A stretch of DNA of 64,000 bases. Source: Sinotaia quadrata. Taxonomy: Eukaryota > Mollusca > Gastropoda > Architaenioglossa > Viviparidae. The stretch's first letter is position 1, and every line of letters starts with the position of its first letter. Below are positions 39,313 through 54,200 of the stretch, one piece after another. Both the position numbers and the translations under genes were made by a program. Under the pieces are notes generated by a model. That model ran no database searches. It was not told the origin of the DNA and was given only the letters and a program-made list of their open reading frames with translations. The stretch covers positions 17,775,975 through 17,839,974 of the forward strand of contig CM054183.1 of assembly GCA_028829895.1 (NCBI GenBank), read 5' to 3'.

Positions 39313-39432
39313 CTCTCAAGAGATTCTAATCCTCCACCAGCGCTATTTAATTCAATCCCTGATAATCTGTCACACCTGCCTGGTGTACCCTCTGTTGAAA
39401 CCAACAGTAGTAAAAAAGATAATAACAAATAA
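39313..39432 (+). CDS. Candidate alternative last exon of PPP4C
   Basis: A usable acceptor (GGATGTTTGTTTAG) is followed by 39 codons and TAA. The peptide is LSRDSNPPPALFNSIPDNLS, then HLPGVPSVETNSSKKDNNK, polar and proline-rich, unlike random AT-rich translation. It opens in phase 0, which fits a join from the PPP4C exon ending at 35286 (also phase 0). Such a form would have 330 aa and lose the YFL end. A second frame is also open, so coding is not proven. It could also be the last exon of another plus-strand gene. Confidence 0.35.
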   Translation, partial: LSRDSNPPPALFNSIPDNLSHLPGVPSVETNSSKKDNNK

Positions 39433-40734
39433 CTAATTTAACTGTTACAAACTGAATAGTTACATGATAAAATTAATATTACACAAGTTCAGTGCAGAAC
39501 AAAGTAATTTTAATGATGAGGATTTAATGCAGCGCCCAAGTTTGATTAGCTGTAGTTTCTTAACAGAAAACAATGATTAACATTTATTTTCTACAAACAC
39601 AGTAACACTTTAATATAATTCACTTAAAAAGCAAACCACAAACAAATATAGCTGGTGCGAATTATTTAGTACTGATTAAAAAAAAAAAGGGGGGGGGGGG
39701 TAAATAGGTAACGCCTAGAACAATAAGTACTTACCACTCAAATATAGTATTTGTGCTTTACAATGAATACATGATACCTTTGATTTATAACTGGGAAAAG
39801 TACATTGAAAACATTGATAATATAATCTGTAGCTGGTACTTAAAGAAAAGATTTTTTTTAAAACTCCATGTTTGTGTAGGTGGATGGAAGTGTTTAAGTG
39901 TATGAGATATAAGTGAGTAGATTACAAGCTATTGGGTCCTGGTGTTATACCCATAATGCTATTGCTTGATAGATATTTACAAGGTCAGATGACAGAATTG
40001 TTGGGATCATTTCAGACAGACTTTTGTGTCATGGCGAGAAAATAATCTGCCATATGACATTTAGATGGGTGAATGCAACTATAGATAAAACCATGTACCA
40101 TGTTCGCACCTCTCAACTTTGATGTGAAACAAGTCAAAAACTTAAAATTTTATACGCACACCAGAGCAGCCCATTATCAGCATATATATATATATAAAAA
40201 CAACCGTTTGCATCCATAAATTGTATGTGGTTGCCCCTCCCTCCATTCACACTTAGACAATGGACATGGAGAGAGAGTGTTGAATGACCTTTGGCTTGAA
40301 TAAATAACAAATGGGTACACGTGTGAAATCAGTGGCTGAATGAAGAAATGTACATGTGGCAAGCAATATTTATAATTATCATAAGTGACCGACACAATCT
40401 ATCAAATATTACTACAGCAAATGTTTCAGTCCACTCTTAAATGAGCACAAGTTGATGAAGTCACCGTAGTCTGTACTCTCCAAAACCAAATATTGCAGAC
40501 TTGCCATACTTCTTACTGAATACTCCAATAAACACTTATACTCTTGAAGAGGATTTTTTTTTTACTACCCCATTACGAGCATGATTCTTGTAATTTTGGA
40601 TCGCCTCTATTGGTCGCTGGCAGCAACGGACAACACCTTGGACAAAGACCATACCAGTGAGAAGGACTGGCTTTGAATATCCTAGGTGCATGTACCCACA
40701 AGGTACAGATCTAGTGTGGTACTACTGTCTGTCT

Positions 40735-41925
40735 ATCTATCTATCCCTTAGTCTTGTCGACCGTTGGGGCACCACTGACGACCTACAACCAGTTTCCTCC
40801 ATTCCATTCTGTTCTCTGCTAATCTTGCTGTATTGCTCCTTTTCAGTCCTGTCCACTTTGAGATGTTTTCCTCCCATCTTTTCCTCTGTCTTCCTCTCCT
40901 TGCACAGTACCTTGCATGATTGTCTTGGCAAGCCCTGTTGATCGTGTGACATGCCCATACCATTTCATTTGGTGTTTTTTCAAGATGATCAATAGCTCTT
41001 CATAGGGCCTAATAGCTTGCCTAATTCTGTTTCCCATTTCCTCATTCATGATATGATCTCTATACGAAATGCCAAGCAACCTTTGAAAGCATCCCATTTT
41101 AGTAGCTTGTATCCCCCTTTCGAGATCCGCTGTGAGAGTCCATGACTCACAGGCAAAATAAAAACACAGATACTACCAAGGAGCGCATCAGTCTGATCTT
41201 TGAGCTGACTGAGATGTTTCTGTCTTTCCAATCTGTCTTCAGCCTTGCCATTGCTCTTATTATCAGCGCAATCCTGGACACTATTTCTAGTTTTGATCTC
41301 TCGTCTCGCCCTAAGTACTTGAATTTATTAACTATTTCCAGTTTCTAATCACCAATCATGATGTCATTACCAATGCCACTGGTGTTGTTGGTCATCAATT
41401 TGGTCTTCTCTGCACTGATTTCCATACCCAAAGCAGTAGCTGTCCTGTCCAACTGAGCTAGCTCCTCCTCATTTCCTGCAAGGCCATCGATGTCATCAGC
41501 AAAGCGTAAGTTCGTAATTGTTCTGCCTCAAAACTGACAGTTCCTTCATGGTCTTCCAGAGCATCTGTCATGATTCTTTCAAGGAAGATGTTGAAGAGAA
41601 TAGGTGAAATAAGCAGCCTTGTCTGACTCACACTGTTGTCCTGAACCAATCTCCGATTTGGCCGTTGAAGCAGACTGTGCTGGTTGCCTCGCTGTAAAGG
41701 CTGTCTACAACTTTGATCAGGTTGTTATTGGTGGACCAAAGGACTGCAAGCCACAACCTGTCAAACACCTTCTTAAAATCTACAAAGATATAATAAAGGT
41801 CTTGTTGGTGCTGGAGGTACTTCTCACATTAAAAATCTGTTCGGTTGTGCTTCGCCCTGGTCTGAAGCCTGCCTGTTCTTCAACTATGATCTCCTCTGCC
41901 TTTGTTTACCTGAATAGACAGCGGT
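40735..41925 (-). mobile_element. 5'-truncated, frameshifted LINE (reverse transcriptase)
   Basis: On the minus strand, pieces of a non-LTR reverse transcriptase read in order across several frames: EEQAGFRPGRSTTEQIF (about 41900-41850), VRQGC and LFNIFLERIMTDALEDHEGT, the catalytic FADD motif (41503-41492, LRFADDIDGLAGNEEEL), and FKYLG. Then come MGCFQRLLGISYRDHI and KWYGHVTRSTGLAKTI, and the typical end SSVVPQRSTRLRDR with stop at 40737. Frame changes (for example around 40900) and stops make it dead. The 3' side ends in GATA/GACA simple repeat. The N-terminal endonuclease is missing. Confidence 0.9.
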
Positions 41926-42762
41926 TAGAAAGGGGAGATAAAAGTGTCCTAAACTTACTAAATCAAAATTTTACCTACCGTTATACATTGAGATAAAAAT
42001 ATACTTCACAACTCTTAATGCTGAAAATTTGAGTCATACCAAAATTAATCCAATGACCTCAGTATGTCTAATAATATGCGGGCAATAAGGAATATAAGCG
42101 TTGTCCTCGGACGCTTTTTCAGTATATGAAAGTACTCTCTTGTATTGTGACACGTCTTATCCAATGGATGTCGCAACGGGCGGCTCTCAAGTTTTCATTA
42201 AGATGCTATTATTATTTATTTGGCCACCGTGGGCAGGCACTAAGTCTGTTCAACTCTTTGTGCTCATTTGCTTTATAAATGAAATAGAACAGAGTTTGAA
42301 GTTCAAGATGGAGATCTTATAAAATCTGGTAAGTTTAGTATAAAAAACAATTTATATCATTTCACCTCTTGGCGACATACTTGCAGAGTGAGGTACAGGA
42401 TAGTTTTTGGAGTTGTCCAAAAGGTGTATGTAGTAAAATATCACCAAGAAGCGGAAACATTTCTTCCCCCAACTCACCATATCTACTAGGTATGGTCGTT
42501 GTGGTCCCTTTGGTGTTCGCTGCGATGAAAAGATGAATCAGTCCGAAGAAACCACTATAATAAAATTATATATACGCATAAAGAAATAGTCTTGTGTTAT
42601 ACTTATTAAAATGCTCATAATGAGTTTTGAAAAAAAATATTTCCATATTACAGTAAAATGATTGATGATTATTATTAAAATATTCCTATTCTGCCTTAGG
42701 TACTTATTCTATTTTCCAGGTGAACGAATACTTATGACAGTAAATGTAGTCCCAGCGAACAG

Positions 42763-42787
42763 CCTTTCCTCGTGTTTGCGTGACACG
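42763..42787 (+). promoter_or_regulatory. RPS9: RPS9 TOP-type first exon (noncoding)
   Basis: A pyrimidine start tract CCTTTCCTCG is followed within 25 nt by the donor GACACG/GTAAGC. Ribosomal protein genes of animals begin transcription at a C in such a 5' TOP tract and often have a tiny noncoding first exon. The next exon begins at 43512, five bases before the ATG. The exact start base is inferred. Confidence 0.65.
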
Positions 42788-43516
42788 GTAAGCATCGTCT
42801 TAGAAGTCTCTCTTTAAAAAAAATTCTGATTTACATTTTCTGTTGTATGGTGTGTATTTTGTAGTTTGCCATGATATTTTGAATCACGATGACATATTGT
42901 TTGGCCTTAGCTACAAATCATAAATATAGTTAAACAGATACCCCCCGATTGTATAGTAATGGGTTCATTGTATCACACACCACGTGGTCAAGAAACCATT
43001 TCAATTCTTTCGTGGTGCGGAGAATATAAGTGTGTGAAATTCATATTCATAATTCATTAGATTTGTGTATGTGGTGGATAAATAGGCCTAATAGTGTTAA
43101 AAAGCCACAAACTGCTCATGACAGACTAATGTCGTAATTTTGACACCTTTATTTTTTTTAATTTTCGAAGATCATCTGATCGGTAGGCCTAGCGTATTTA
43201 AAAAATATTCTGTCCACTTTTCAGAAGGCATTAATGACGCGTATAGAATTTCAGCGTCCAAAGAATACGCTTAAAAAATAAAATTAATTCACTTTAAGAA
43301 AATAAAATAACACTTGTACAGTAATTTAGTATAAGAATTAGGATCAATAACAGTAATATTATTAATATTTTTTTTAAAAGTTACATTCAAGAATTAAAAT
43401 TGTGTATTGCATTGAAAAGCATAGGATAGCTTAACAAATATCTCGCAACTTTAAAGTGCATGTGACTAGCACCTCAGTTTTAGCATTAGCATGTATTTTT
43501 GTTCTGTGCAGCAAAG

Positions 43517-45582
<2,066 letters not shown>

Positions 45583-45604
45583 ATTGAAAAAGTTGTCTTC
45601 AGAA

Positions 45605-45610
45605 AATAAA
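45605..45610 (+). promoter_or_regulatory. RPS9 polyadenylation signal
   Basis: AATAAA lies 23 nt after the stop, giving the very short 3' UTR usual for ribosomal protein genes. Confidence 0.75.
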
Positions 45611-47399
45611 AAATATAAGCTATATTACTGGGTTTTTTTTCCAATGTTTGTGGAATTGTTAGTCTGTGTGAGCAGGAATCCATGTGAAAGAGATGCATTT
45701 TTTATAAAAGCCAGTAATTTCAGTCTAGCAGTCCTGGCAAAGATACAAGAGGCAAAATATTTTTGAAATATTGGTGTTAAAAGGAAAGTATTACATGATC
45801 TTGGTTAAAATGCTCTGGATGATAATTAATACTGACTGCACAAAATTTTTAATTGTCATATTTTTCTGCATAATGGCAAATCTCTCTGGAACCCATTTTT
45901 TTAAAATGCTACTTGTATTGCAATATCCATTAGACAGGCATCCCCATGAAACCTATGCAAAATTGTGGCAGCTGTATATACAGCAGAATGCAGGGATAAG
46001 AGTTGAGCACCTACTGTGATACATCTGCTGGGCATTAGTTTTACAAGGGCAAGTTTGATAATGTTTTAAAGAATGATTTTACATTTTCAATGTGCAGTTT
46101 CCTAAATATTTTTTTTTAATCTCACTAAATTTTAATTTGCCTTTAATGAATAATTATAATATTATCATCAGCAAAGTGTTTGCTGTCAATTAGGTAACTT
46201 ACATTTGAGTGAATATATTTCATTGAAAAATGGGGTTAATGAATAAAATCAAGTTTGACAGTTTCTGTATAGTAACATATATAACTATATTCAATTTACA
46301 ATTTCTTGCATCAGATTAACATTTGAAACCCACAAAAAAGGAAAAGTTTGCTATTGAACTTTAAACAACCATGGCACCGGAATAAGAATCCAGTGAAAAG
46401 AAAGTAGTCTTCAAAAAATTACATTTAGCATAGGAAAGAGGATAGTTCTTGTAGATTATACATTTTTCTGTGATGAGTTCCACACACTGCTAGTCAAGGA
46501 CTGCTCTTTTGTGCATGTAGAGTTCAAGAAAAGGTACCTTAAATGATTTGAATATGCCTTTACTGCACAATCAAGTTTGAGTTGACTATAAATGTACAAG
46601 CAGTTGATAAACACCACTGTAGATACTTTGTGCAGTTTCAGGCAAAGAGACTCCCTGACCACTGATATCTTTCCATGGTTTTGTAAAAGTTTATAGTGAA
46701 AATGAAAGTCTAAAGAAAAACTAAAAGTTTCTGAATTTGCAGGCACCTGGTGTATACATCCCCAAATCTAAACTGTGTCATAAGGATGTATATATCCCAT
46801 TTACATGCAGGCTCAGTTTAGTCATTCAAAATGAGCCAATCAGCGTAAAGGAAATATGTTTCCCTTAATAGATGATTTGTATCAATTCTACCTTTGGATA
46901 GCTGTAATTAGATTGGCCATATGATAGAAAGCTATGTTTTGTACATAGTGCTTTGTCTTTCTTCCCAGCAGCCATTGCTCAAAAAGGAGTTTTTGCAAGT
47001 CATGGCTTCAAGTTAGAATGCATTTGCTTTTTATCAACAGACTTTGTCAACCCACAGCTGAATCAGATTACAATTTAGTTGATGATTCATGTTCTGTTTC
47101 TTTTGAAGAGGAATTTTAGCCAGCCCCTAGTGATTTCATAGAAAATAATGTCAAGCCAGTCGGCCAAAATGACTAACATTAGTAACAATAAGTGTGCATG
47201 CACATATATGGCCACAGGACATCTAGCTACATGCACGTAAATGGAGTAGGACTACAAACAGGTTAATAGTCTTTACATTTTAAATTATGTCTACCGGAGT
47301 TCATATGTCCTCATGAACTGTCCTGCTGTGAGATAAAAGCATTGTTTGATTCGGCATAAAATGAAAAAACAAATCCTTAACTGTTGCTCTTATTTATGC

Positions 47400-47660
47400 A
47401 GAAATGAAGTGGATTATAGTTTCTAGTAGAAATGAGATTTGCTGTAAACAAGTAGGTTGATAACAAGTAAACTTAATTACATGCAGAAGTGGGTTATAGT
47501 TTCTATTGGAAATTAGCTTTGCTGTAAAAAAAAAAAAAAACCAGGCTGATGACCTGTAAACTTAATTAAAGAAGTGAATTATAGTTTCCAATGGAAATAT
47601 GCTTTACTGTAAAAAAACTAGGTTGATAACATTTAAACTTAATTACATGCAGAAGGTGAA
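47400..47660. repeat. Degenerate tandem repeat, about 85 bp, three copies
   Basis: Each unit contains AGTGGATTATAGTTTCTA, TTTGCTGTAAA, AGGTTGATAAC and AAACTTAATTACATGCAG in the same order. It has drifted, with variable A runs. Confidence 0.8.
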
Positions 47661-49167
47661 TGCAACTTAAGATCATGGAGATATATAGAAAGAATATTTA
47701 AAAATAAAACTGCTTGAAATAATCAAATTTGTATTGTTTCATTTACATTTTTAAAACCAAGATAAGAAAACTTGTACTAAACATGGAAACTGTTAAATGT
47801 AATAATGGGGTAGTGAGATAAGAAAATATGCTTTTGCTACAAGTGATTGAATTGGGAGGGAAATCTAAGGCCACATTACTAAGCGCAAAGAACCAAAAAA
47901 AAATTTTTTCATGCTATTCAAATTTGGTACACACATTGTCTTTGATTTAGATAAGAATAATCTGTTGTTAGATTTGGAATATGCTTAGTTTTTTTGTTTA
48001 ATTAAATTTTTAGACTTTTTTAAATATCTGAAATACATATTTTTTAATTGAATAGTTCAAGCACTTGCAATATGTCTGAAAATTTTTTAAATAACATTTT
48101 TATTATCCTTGATGCAAGATTAAAAAAATGAAGGATGCGTTCAAAGAAATTTTAAATAGGAAAAAAGTTGCAATTTTTATATTGACACCCCTAAAAAATC
48201 TTAAACTGAACGTGAAATGTCAAAAGTTAAAAAATTGTAAAAAAAAAAAAATAATGCATGCAGGCTTTAATCCATCCTTGATTTTGTGCACATGTATATA
48301 GGGAACAAATATGGCAAGTTTCATCTAAGTGTGTTTACTAGATTTGGTAATCCAGGTCTGCAAGCAAGCGGCATGGACTGAAAAACAGTTTTGAGAAAAA
48401 CGCATTTAAAGTATAATAAAGACTAAAACATGGAATATGTGTTCAATATTTACTTTTTTTAATAATAACTATGCCTTATCCACAGCACAGTTCCTAAAAA
48501 TCATTTAGTCCTAATAATAATCCTGAGCCTAGGTACTGCCTTCTCCACTGCACAAGTCTTCAGCTTCTTTCACATTTTTGGGCACATTACTACAGGCAAA
48601 CAACAAAAAACTTTTTTCTCTTGTGCTAACACTGAAATTCTAGTATCTTTGAAGGAAAGTAAATAATGGCACCTCTAAATTAAAAAAAATTAAAGGAACC
48701 ATTCATAAACAAATTTAGAGAATACTGAGTTTAGTGACGGGAGTATTTCCATGTTGATGGTACCTTTTCTGTTGGCTAAGATTTATTGGCATTTTGTAGT
48801 AAAAGTTTTTGACTAATAACTTGAGATCTCTTAATTCACCCCTCCTCCAGACACTTTGAATTTCGAACTTACCGAAGTCTGCTTGATTTTTTAATATGAT
48901 TTATATTGTTTCTGGTTTCACATAATATTTGAAAGTCATGAGGTGCTGAATTTTAATACATTCAAACCTGTTTCAATTTCTTTTTCTATTATCATAGCAT
49001 TAAGTATGTAAACTGCTACAAAACAATAATAATGCCCCATGCTATGTTTTCTGTTTTAAATCTCGCATTAATAGGGAGATACTGTGGCTTAATTGGATGG
49101 TCATTAAGTGCATTTTCTTCGGGCTCTGAATGGTACATATAGATTCTCTTGGGTGCAGTATACATTT

Positions 49168-49269
49168 TCATTTTTCTTCCTTTTTTGCCAAAGTTCGGAC
49201 TGCCATTTCAACTGCAGAATCCATAGATGAATCAATGTCTTCCATATCTTTTGAAAGCTTGAATTTGGT
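49168..49269 (-). pseudogene. Small broken coding-like fragment, unknown
   Basis: On the minus strand a frame reads TKFKLSKDMEDIDSSMDSAV, then EMAVRTLAKKEEK and TGA, preceded by a stop a few codons earlier. The composition is protein-like, but there is no start or clear splice site. It is probably a relic of a transposon or retrocopy; family not recognised. Confidence 0.25.
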
Positions 49270-50896
49270 CTCTACTTACTGCCAGGCTTGTTTTTTGCCT
49301 GGAAACTGAAGACAAATGAACAAAAATGAGTTTAACAGGTAATTAATGGTAATAAGCTCTTTTAAAGAGTTTAGAACTGTATATGAGACTCCAACAATAG
49401 GAAAATAAGAGGAGGTATGTTAATAGTAGTAACATTGATACAAAACATTCTGTGTTCTTAAGGTTAATTGTGATTTTAAGTACTATTTAATCTAGTGCAG
49501 ACTTTAAAGATTGAGTGGACAAAAATACAAGTCATCTGTGCACATAAGCTAGTTAAGCACCTGGGTGTTCTCATTGCAAACTCTTAAACTCATAGTTTCA
49601 TTGGCTATTGTAATACAAGTGATTATAAAACATTTTTGTGCAAGATTAAAAAAAAAAAATTATGTTACTAATGTACACAAGCATACAGTATAATGGGGCC
49701 ATGCAGCTACTGTTTTATGCTGAAACATGATACTTGATAAAAGCTAACAGGCTCTGTACTAATATCTTGGTCTACTGCATTCTTGAACTGAAAGTGGACC
49801 TGGAAACAGCCTTGACCAGTTTTTATGTTCCAGAGCCTTTTAACCACTGTGGCATCATGCAAACTGGTTGAAATTAATGAAAAATCAGTTTTTATAAATA
49901 GATATGCTTGATGTGGATTCTGTGCACTTGCTTTTTAACAAGGTAATAGATTGTGCAAAATGTATCCTCAGTTTTATCCCATGGATTGTGCATTTGCATA
50001 CCAAACATAAGTCAAATGCTTTCTACTCTTATGTGTATGTATACAACAATTTGATATGTCATTAGCTAAGTAAAAATAGGAATCATTTAGGTTCTCCCAA
50101 CTCTGACTTAATCTAAATGAAGTACTTTGATTTTATACTACATCAAGTGTAAGATCATTAACAATCTATCTATGTATACATGTGTATATATATGTATATA
50201 GAAATGCTTAAAATATATTCTCACGTAACAAAATGCTTTTCTTACCTTCAAACTGGCAGTGATAAATACAAAGCACCTATTGGTTTAAAGGCTAAGTGAA
50301 CAGGAATCTACTTCAAACATACATATTTAAAGAAATCAGATATTTAAACAAAGTTCAGTTTCATTTTGTCAAGTGTCATACCTTCAATAAGTGGCTCTTT
50401 TGTGTCATCATTAAGACTGTGCTCATTGGTAACATAAAAAATCTTGCAGAAGCATTTTGATCAAGTATACTGCAATATCCACTGAGTTTATGACTAAGAA
50501 ATTTTACTATATATAATTATCAGAACACCTAAATCCAGTGCCTGAGCTTTTTAGTATGGTTGACCTAGACTCCACTTCACTTGGTCTTTAATCTCTTTTA
50601 TGTAAGAGATTAGCATTATGTTCTGACATCAAAACTGTCAAATAGACCTTTGCAGAATAGTTGGTAAAGGAAAACAATAGACAGGTCATTACATTCTTCT
50701 CAATCACTTTTGCGACTAAAATAATGAAGAGTTAAAATGTTTCTATATTTTCTGAGGCATACAAAGAAATCCTCTGACAGATATATACACTGCAGGAATG
50801 ACTGACAAGTAAAAAAAACTTCATAAGATCAATAAACTGCAATTCACTTACAGCACATTGTCTTTTTCCAATAATATTAAGAAAATACTTACTGCA

Positions 50897-50968
50897 CTAC
50901 AATAGAAAACTAATATAAGAATCTTTGTTAATAGCAGCCCACGCTGAATTCTGATGGGAATTAATAGC
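50897..50968 (-). CDS. TCHP: Candidate extra terminal exon of trichoplein
   Basis: The acceptor CTTTTTCAG at 50969 opens a 24-codon frame, AINSHQNSAWAAINKDSYIS, then FLL and TAG. Joined from a GC donor after Arg in RGFTPR (CGG/GCAAGT, 51223/51222) it would replace the in-frame ASVLL end. The part INSHQNSAW lines up with the C-terminal PYGHPKIAW of human trichoplein (H, A and W match). The protein would then be 514 aa instead of 496; human is 498. Confidence 0.4.
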   Translation of the reverse strand, partial: AINSHQNSAWAAINKDSYISFLL

Positions 50969-51204
50969 CTGAAAAAGTTCAGATCTGGACACAGTAAAAA
51001 TTGAAAGTGAAGTACATTGTAATACATAGTAAAAGTTAAACTAGGTCAAGAGATGGAAATGGCGATTATATTAAGTTGAAGATTGATGAACTGTAAATGG
51101 AATACTGTACATTGAATTGTTATAGACAAATGTGCACAGGATAAAATCTGAATGTTCATAATATGTATATAGAAGAAAACCACATATGGAGACTGTAGAA
51201 TAAT

Positions 51205-54200
51205 TTATAAAAGGACACTTGCCCGTGGAGTGAATCCTCGCTGGTGCATGCGTTCTGTCTCTTGCTGCACAAATTCCTGGTATGCAGCATCGGCTGCTTT
51301 CTCCTTTTCCTGCTCATGTTTGAGGTTGAGCCGAACCATCTCCTCCTGCTTGTGACGCTCGGTTATCTGCAGTGAGCAGAAAATTATGACTAAGAAGACC
51401 AGGATATGCAAGATATGTCATGGTATACGCAGCTAATGACACATTGCTACAAGATGTACAGAGAATTGAGGCTTTATACTAATCAAGATGTGAGATTCCA
51501 TTGTCTGACAATTTATTACAATACCAGTGTCAGACAATTATCCACAATACTAGTGTCAAATAATCTACAATATCAGAGTCACAATACGATGTATTATTAT
51601 TGAATAAACATCATTTTTTAAAATAAAGATGATCTGACTGCTTACCCTATGAGACAAAGGCTATACAGACTTCTATAAAAACTATAAATTGTAGATATTT
51701 GTTTTACAATTTCACATGAATACGTAAAATGTTGATCTTATCCATGATTAGAGTTAGAACAAAAATCTAATAATAACAATTAGGAAAAGACACTCACACA
51801 CACACTGCAAACAAAATATTGACAAAATGGCTTTCTATTCTTCTAGAGGGATGACAACATTTCTCTTGTAATTAAAATACAAGTGAGAAAATTCAAATTA
51901 AACACAAAAGTAACTAAAGATATCAATATATATTTTATTCGTGTGAGGCAAGACTGAAAGGGAGACCAAAATAAAGATCTTGCCTGTTCCTCAAGGTTTA
52001 GTTTCAACTCTTTCCTCTCTGCTTCAACTTTTTCTTGTTCTCTGCGTGTCAGCTGATTGGCAATCTCAATTTCATTCAAGAGCTGCTCACGACGTTCCAA
52101 TGATTCTTGTTGCTGCTGTCGGACTTCTTCTAATTTGTCGATTATCTGCTCCTGTCGACCCTCCAATACCTTTTGATAAAGAACCATTTTCACAAAGATT
52201 CAAGCAGGCTAGCAATTTAGCGGTAAAATGCTCCTAAATAGGATACCGATGACAAGTTCAACAGATATTCTTGCATAAGTATGCTCTATGAGTCGTTGAA
52301 TTTACGGATGATATTTATTAATGCCACTATTGACATTTTTTATTAAATCATTTATTAATCCTAACTGAAAAGTTCCTACCTCCTGCATGAGTCGTTCTCG
52401 AGCACGGCGCTCTTTCTCCCATTCAGACTCGCGCTTCTGCCACATCCGAGCAGCTTCATCCCTTTAAGAATGTAATAAATAATAATTATAAATAAATGAT
52501 TAGGTTCTAATGCAAATATGCTGAAGGTTTCTAAGTGACTTGCATACATAAAGCATTTCAAAGTCTGAACTCAAGAGGAAAATATTCATTTTACAAATAA
52601 TTCATTTATTTCTCTATATGAGTGCCATCTACATCCATTCATATGAATTCTTAAAGGATGCATTAATTACCATTCTTTATGGTAGAAACTCCAATATCAG
52701 GATTTGCATTAATTTTTTTTATTGTATTGTATTATCTAGAGTATTAAAATGCTGAGGTGTCCTGTACCTCACTATTATTATTTGTTTCCTTTTTGAATTT
52801 CAAATCATTTTTGTTTTAAATGTAGAAAAACTGAAGAATTGTGTTTCGAAAATGTAGAACTAGACATTTTATGTTTGTTTTCCTTTTGTTTTTGAAAAGT
52901 TAATTTTATATATTGGTGAATAACATCTCTGATGATTTATTTTGTAGATGGAAAAAATATATTTTCTTTTACAAAAAAAAAATTATATGAGTAATTAGAA
53001 TGCTGAATAATTTGAGCAAATATGGTATACATTCATTTCAAATAAAGTAAATGAGTTGCAAGACTTACTGGAAAAGTGTATCCAGTTCTGCTTCACGGGC
53101 TTTTTCTAATTTAATTTGATCCTCTATCACCTGCAAAAAAATGTAAATATTACAGCTATTATTACAAGTCTACTGAAACAACATAACTGATCACACCCCC
53201 CTCACACCCCCCCAATCTCCCATCCTCATGGTAGTGACTATTAAAGATTCAAACAATAAATTTACATATTATTTTGAGATATTTTATCCTTTTCATTATT
53301 TAATACAAGGCAGTAAAATATATTAAATATAATTGATACTTATCTAGTTACATCAACCACAAGACCATAATATTATAAATGAACAATCTTTTGAGGTCAG
53401 TCAAGGTTTTGCTAGTAAGTAAGTCTTAAAAATAATCATAATATAAAAAAATAAAATACTGTTCCTAAATCTTTAGAGTGCCCAATACATCTATTGCTTA
53501 ACAAAATGTGGCTGAGCAACTTATGTATGAGGCTGAATAAAAGATAAGTTTAAAATAGTTTATCAGTAGCCATCTTATCACAGACTCCTCAAAAAGATTT
53601 GCTTAAAATTGTGCTATCTAGTAAAAACCCATAAAAGGCTAATAATTTTCAGAGACTTTGTCTGAAAGAATACTGTTCACCTGTTTCATCCACTGTGCAT
53701 CTGCTCGAGCTTGTTCTTTGCGGGCTGTCTGCAGCATCACTTCTTCTTGCTCTTTTTCAATCAAAGATTCTAGTAAGCGCCTGTCTTCTTCCTGAAGACA
53801 AAAATCTTCAGTACAACTCTGTACTATGCCAAGATTATGAAGTCTGTATTTTAATTTAAGATATTCGTATTATACACGAACATGTATGCTATTGTGCAAA
53901 TGTTAGAGAAAATAGTACACATAATAGTAGGGATGGAGAGAGAGAGAGTGCCAAAAAAAAAAACTCAGACGAAAAGTACTAGGCCAAACAAAAAAACTGC
54001 CAGACAAAAACTACTGGGCCAAACAAAAAAATGGTCAGACAAAAAATACTGGACCAAACAAAAAACTGTCAGACAAAAAATACTGGACCAAACAAAAAAC
54101 TGTCAGACAAAAAGTACTGGGCCAAACAAAAAACACTGTCAAACAAAAAGTACTGGACCAACCAAAAACAATGGGCCAAATGCTGCATCTTTTGTACAAA

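Larger units (their letters stand above)
45611..50896. other. Gene-poor interval between RPS9 and TCHP
   Basis: No gene is supported. It contains a degenerate three-copy repeat (47400-47660), a short broken reading frame on the minus strand (49168-49269), and long A/T-rich stretches. The segment 47880-48440 has a low-complexity, transposon-like feel (TTTTGAGAAAAACGCATTTA) but no ends I could define. Part below 50897 may be the trichoplein 3' UTR. Confidence 0.5.

Noticed and set aside
41619..41996. 125-codon plus-strand frame
   Set aside because: It is antisense to the reverse transcriptase of the broken LINE on the minus strand.
46456..46746. 96-codon minus-strand frame between RPS9 and TCHP
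   Set aside because: No family resemblance, no splice sites of note, and codon use matches background.
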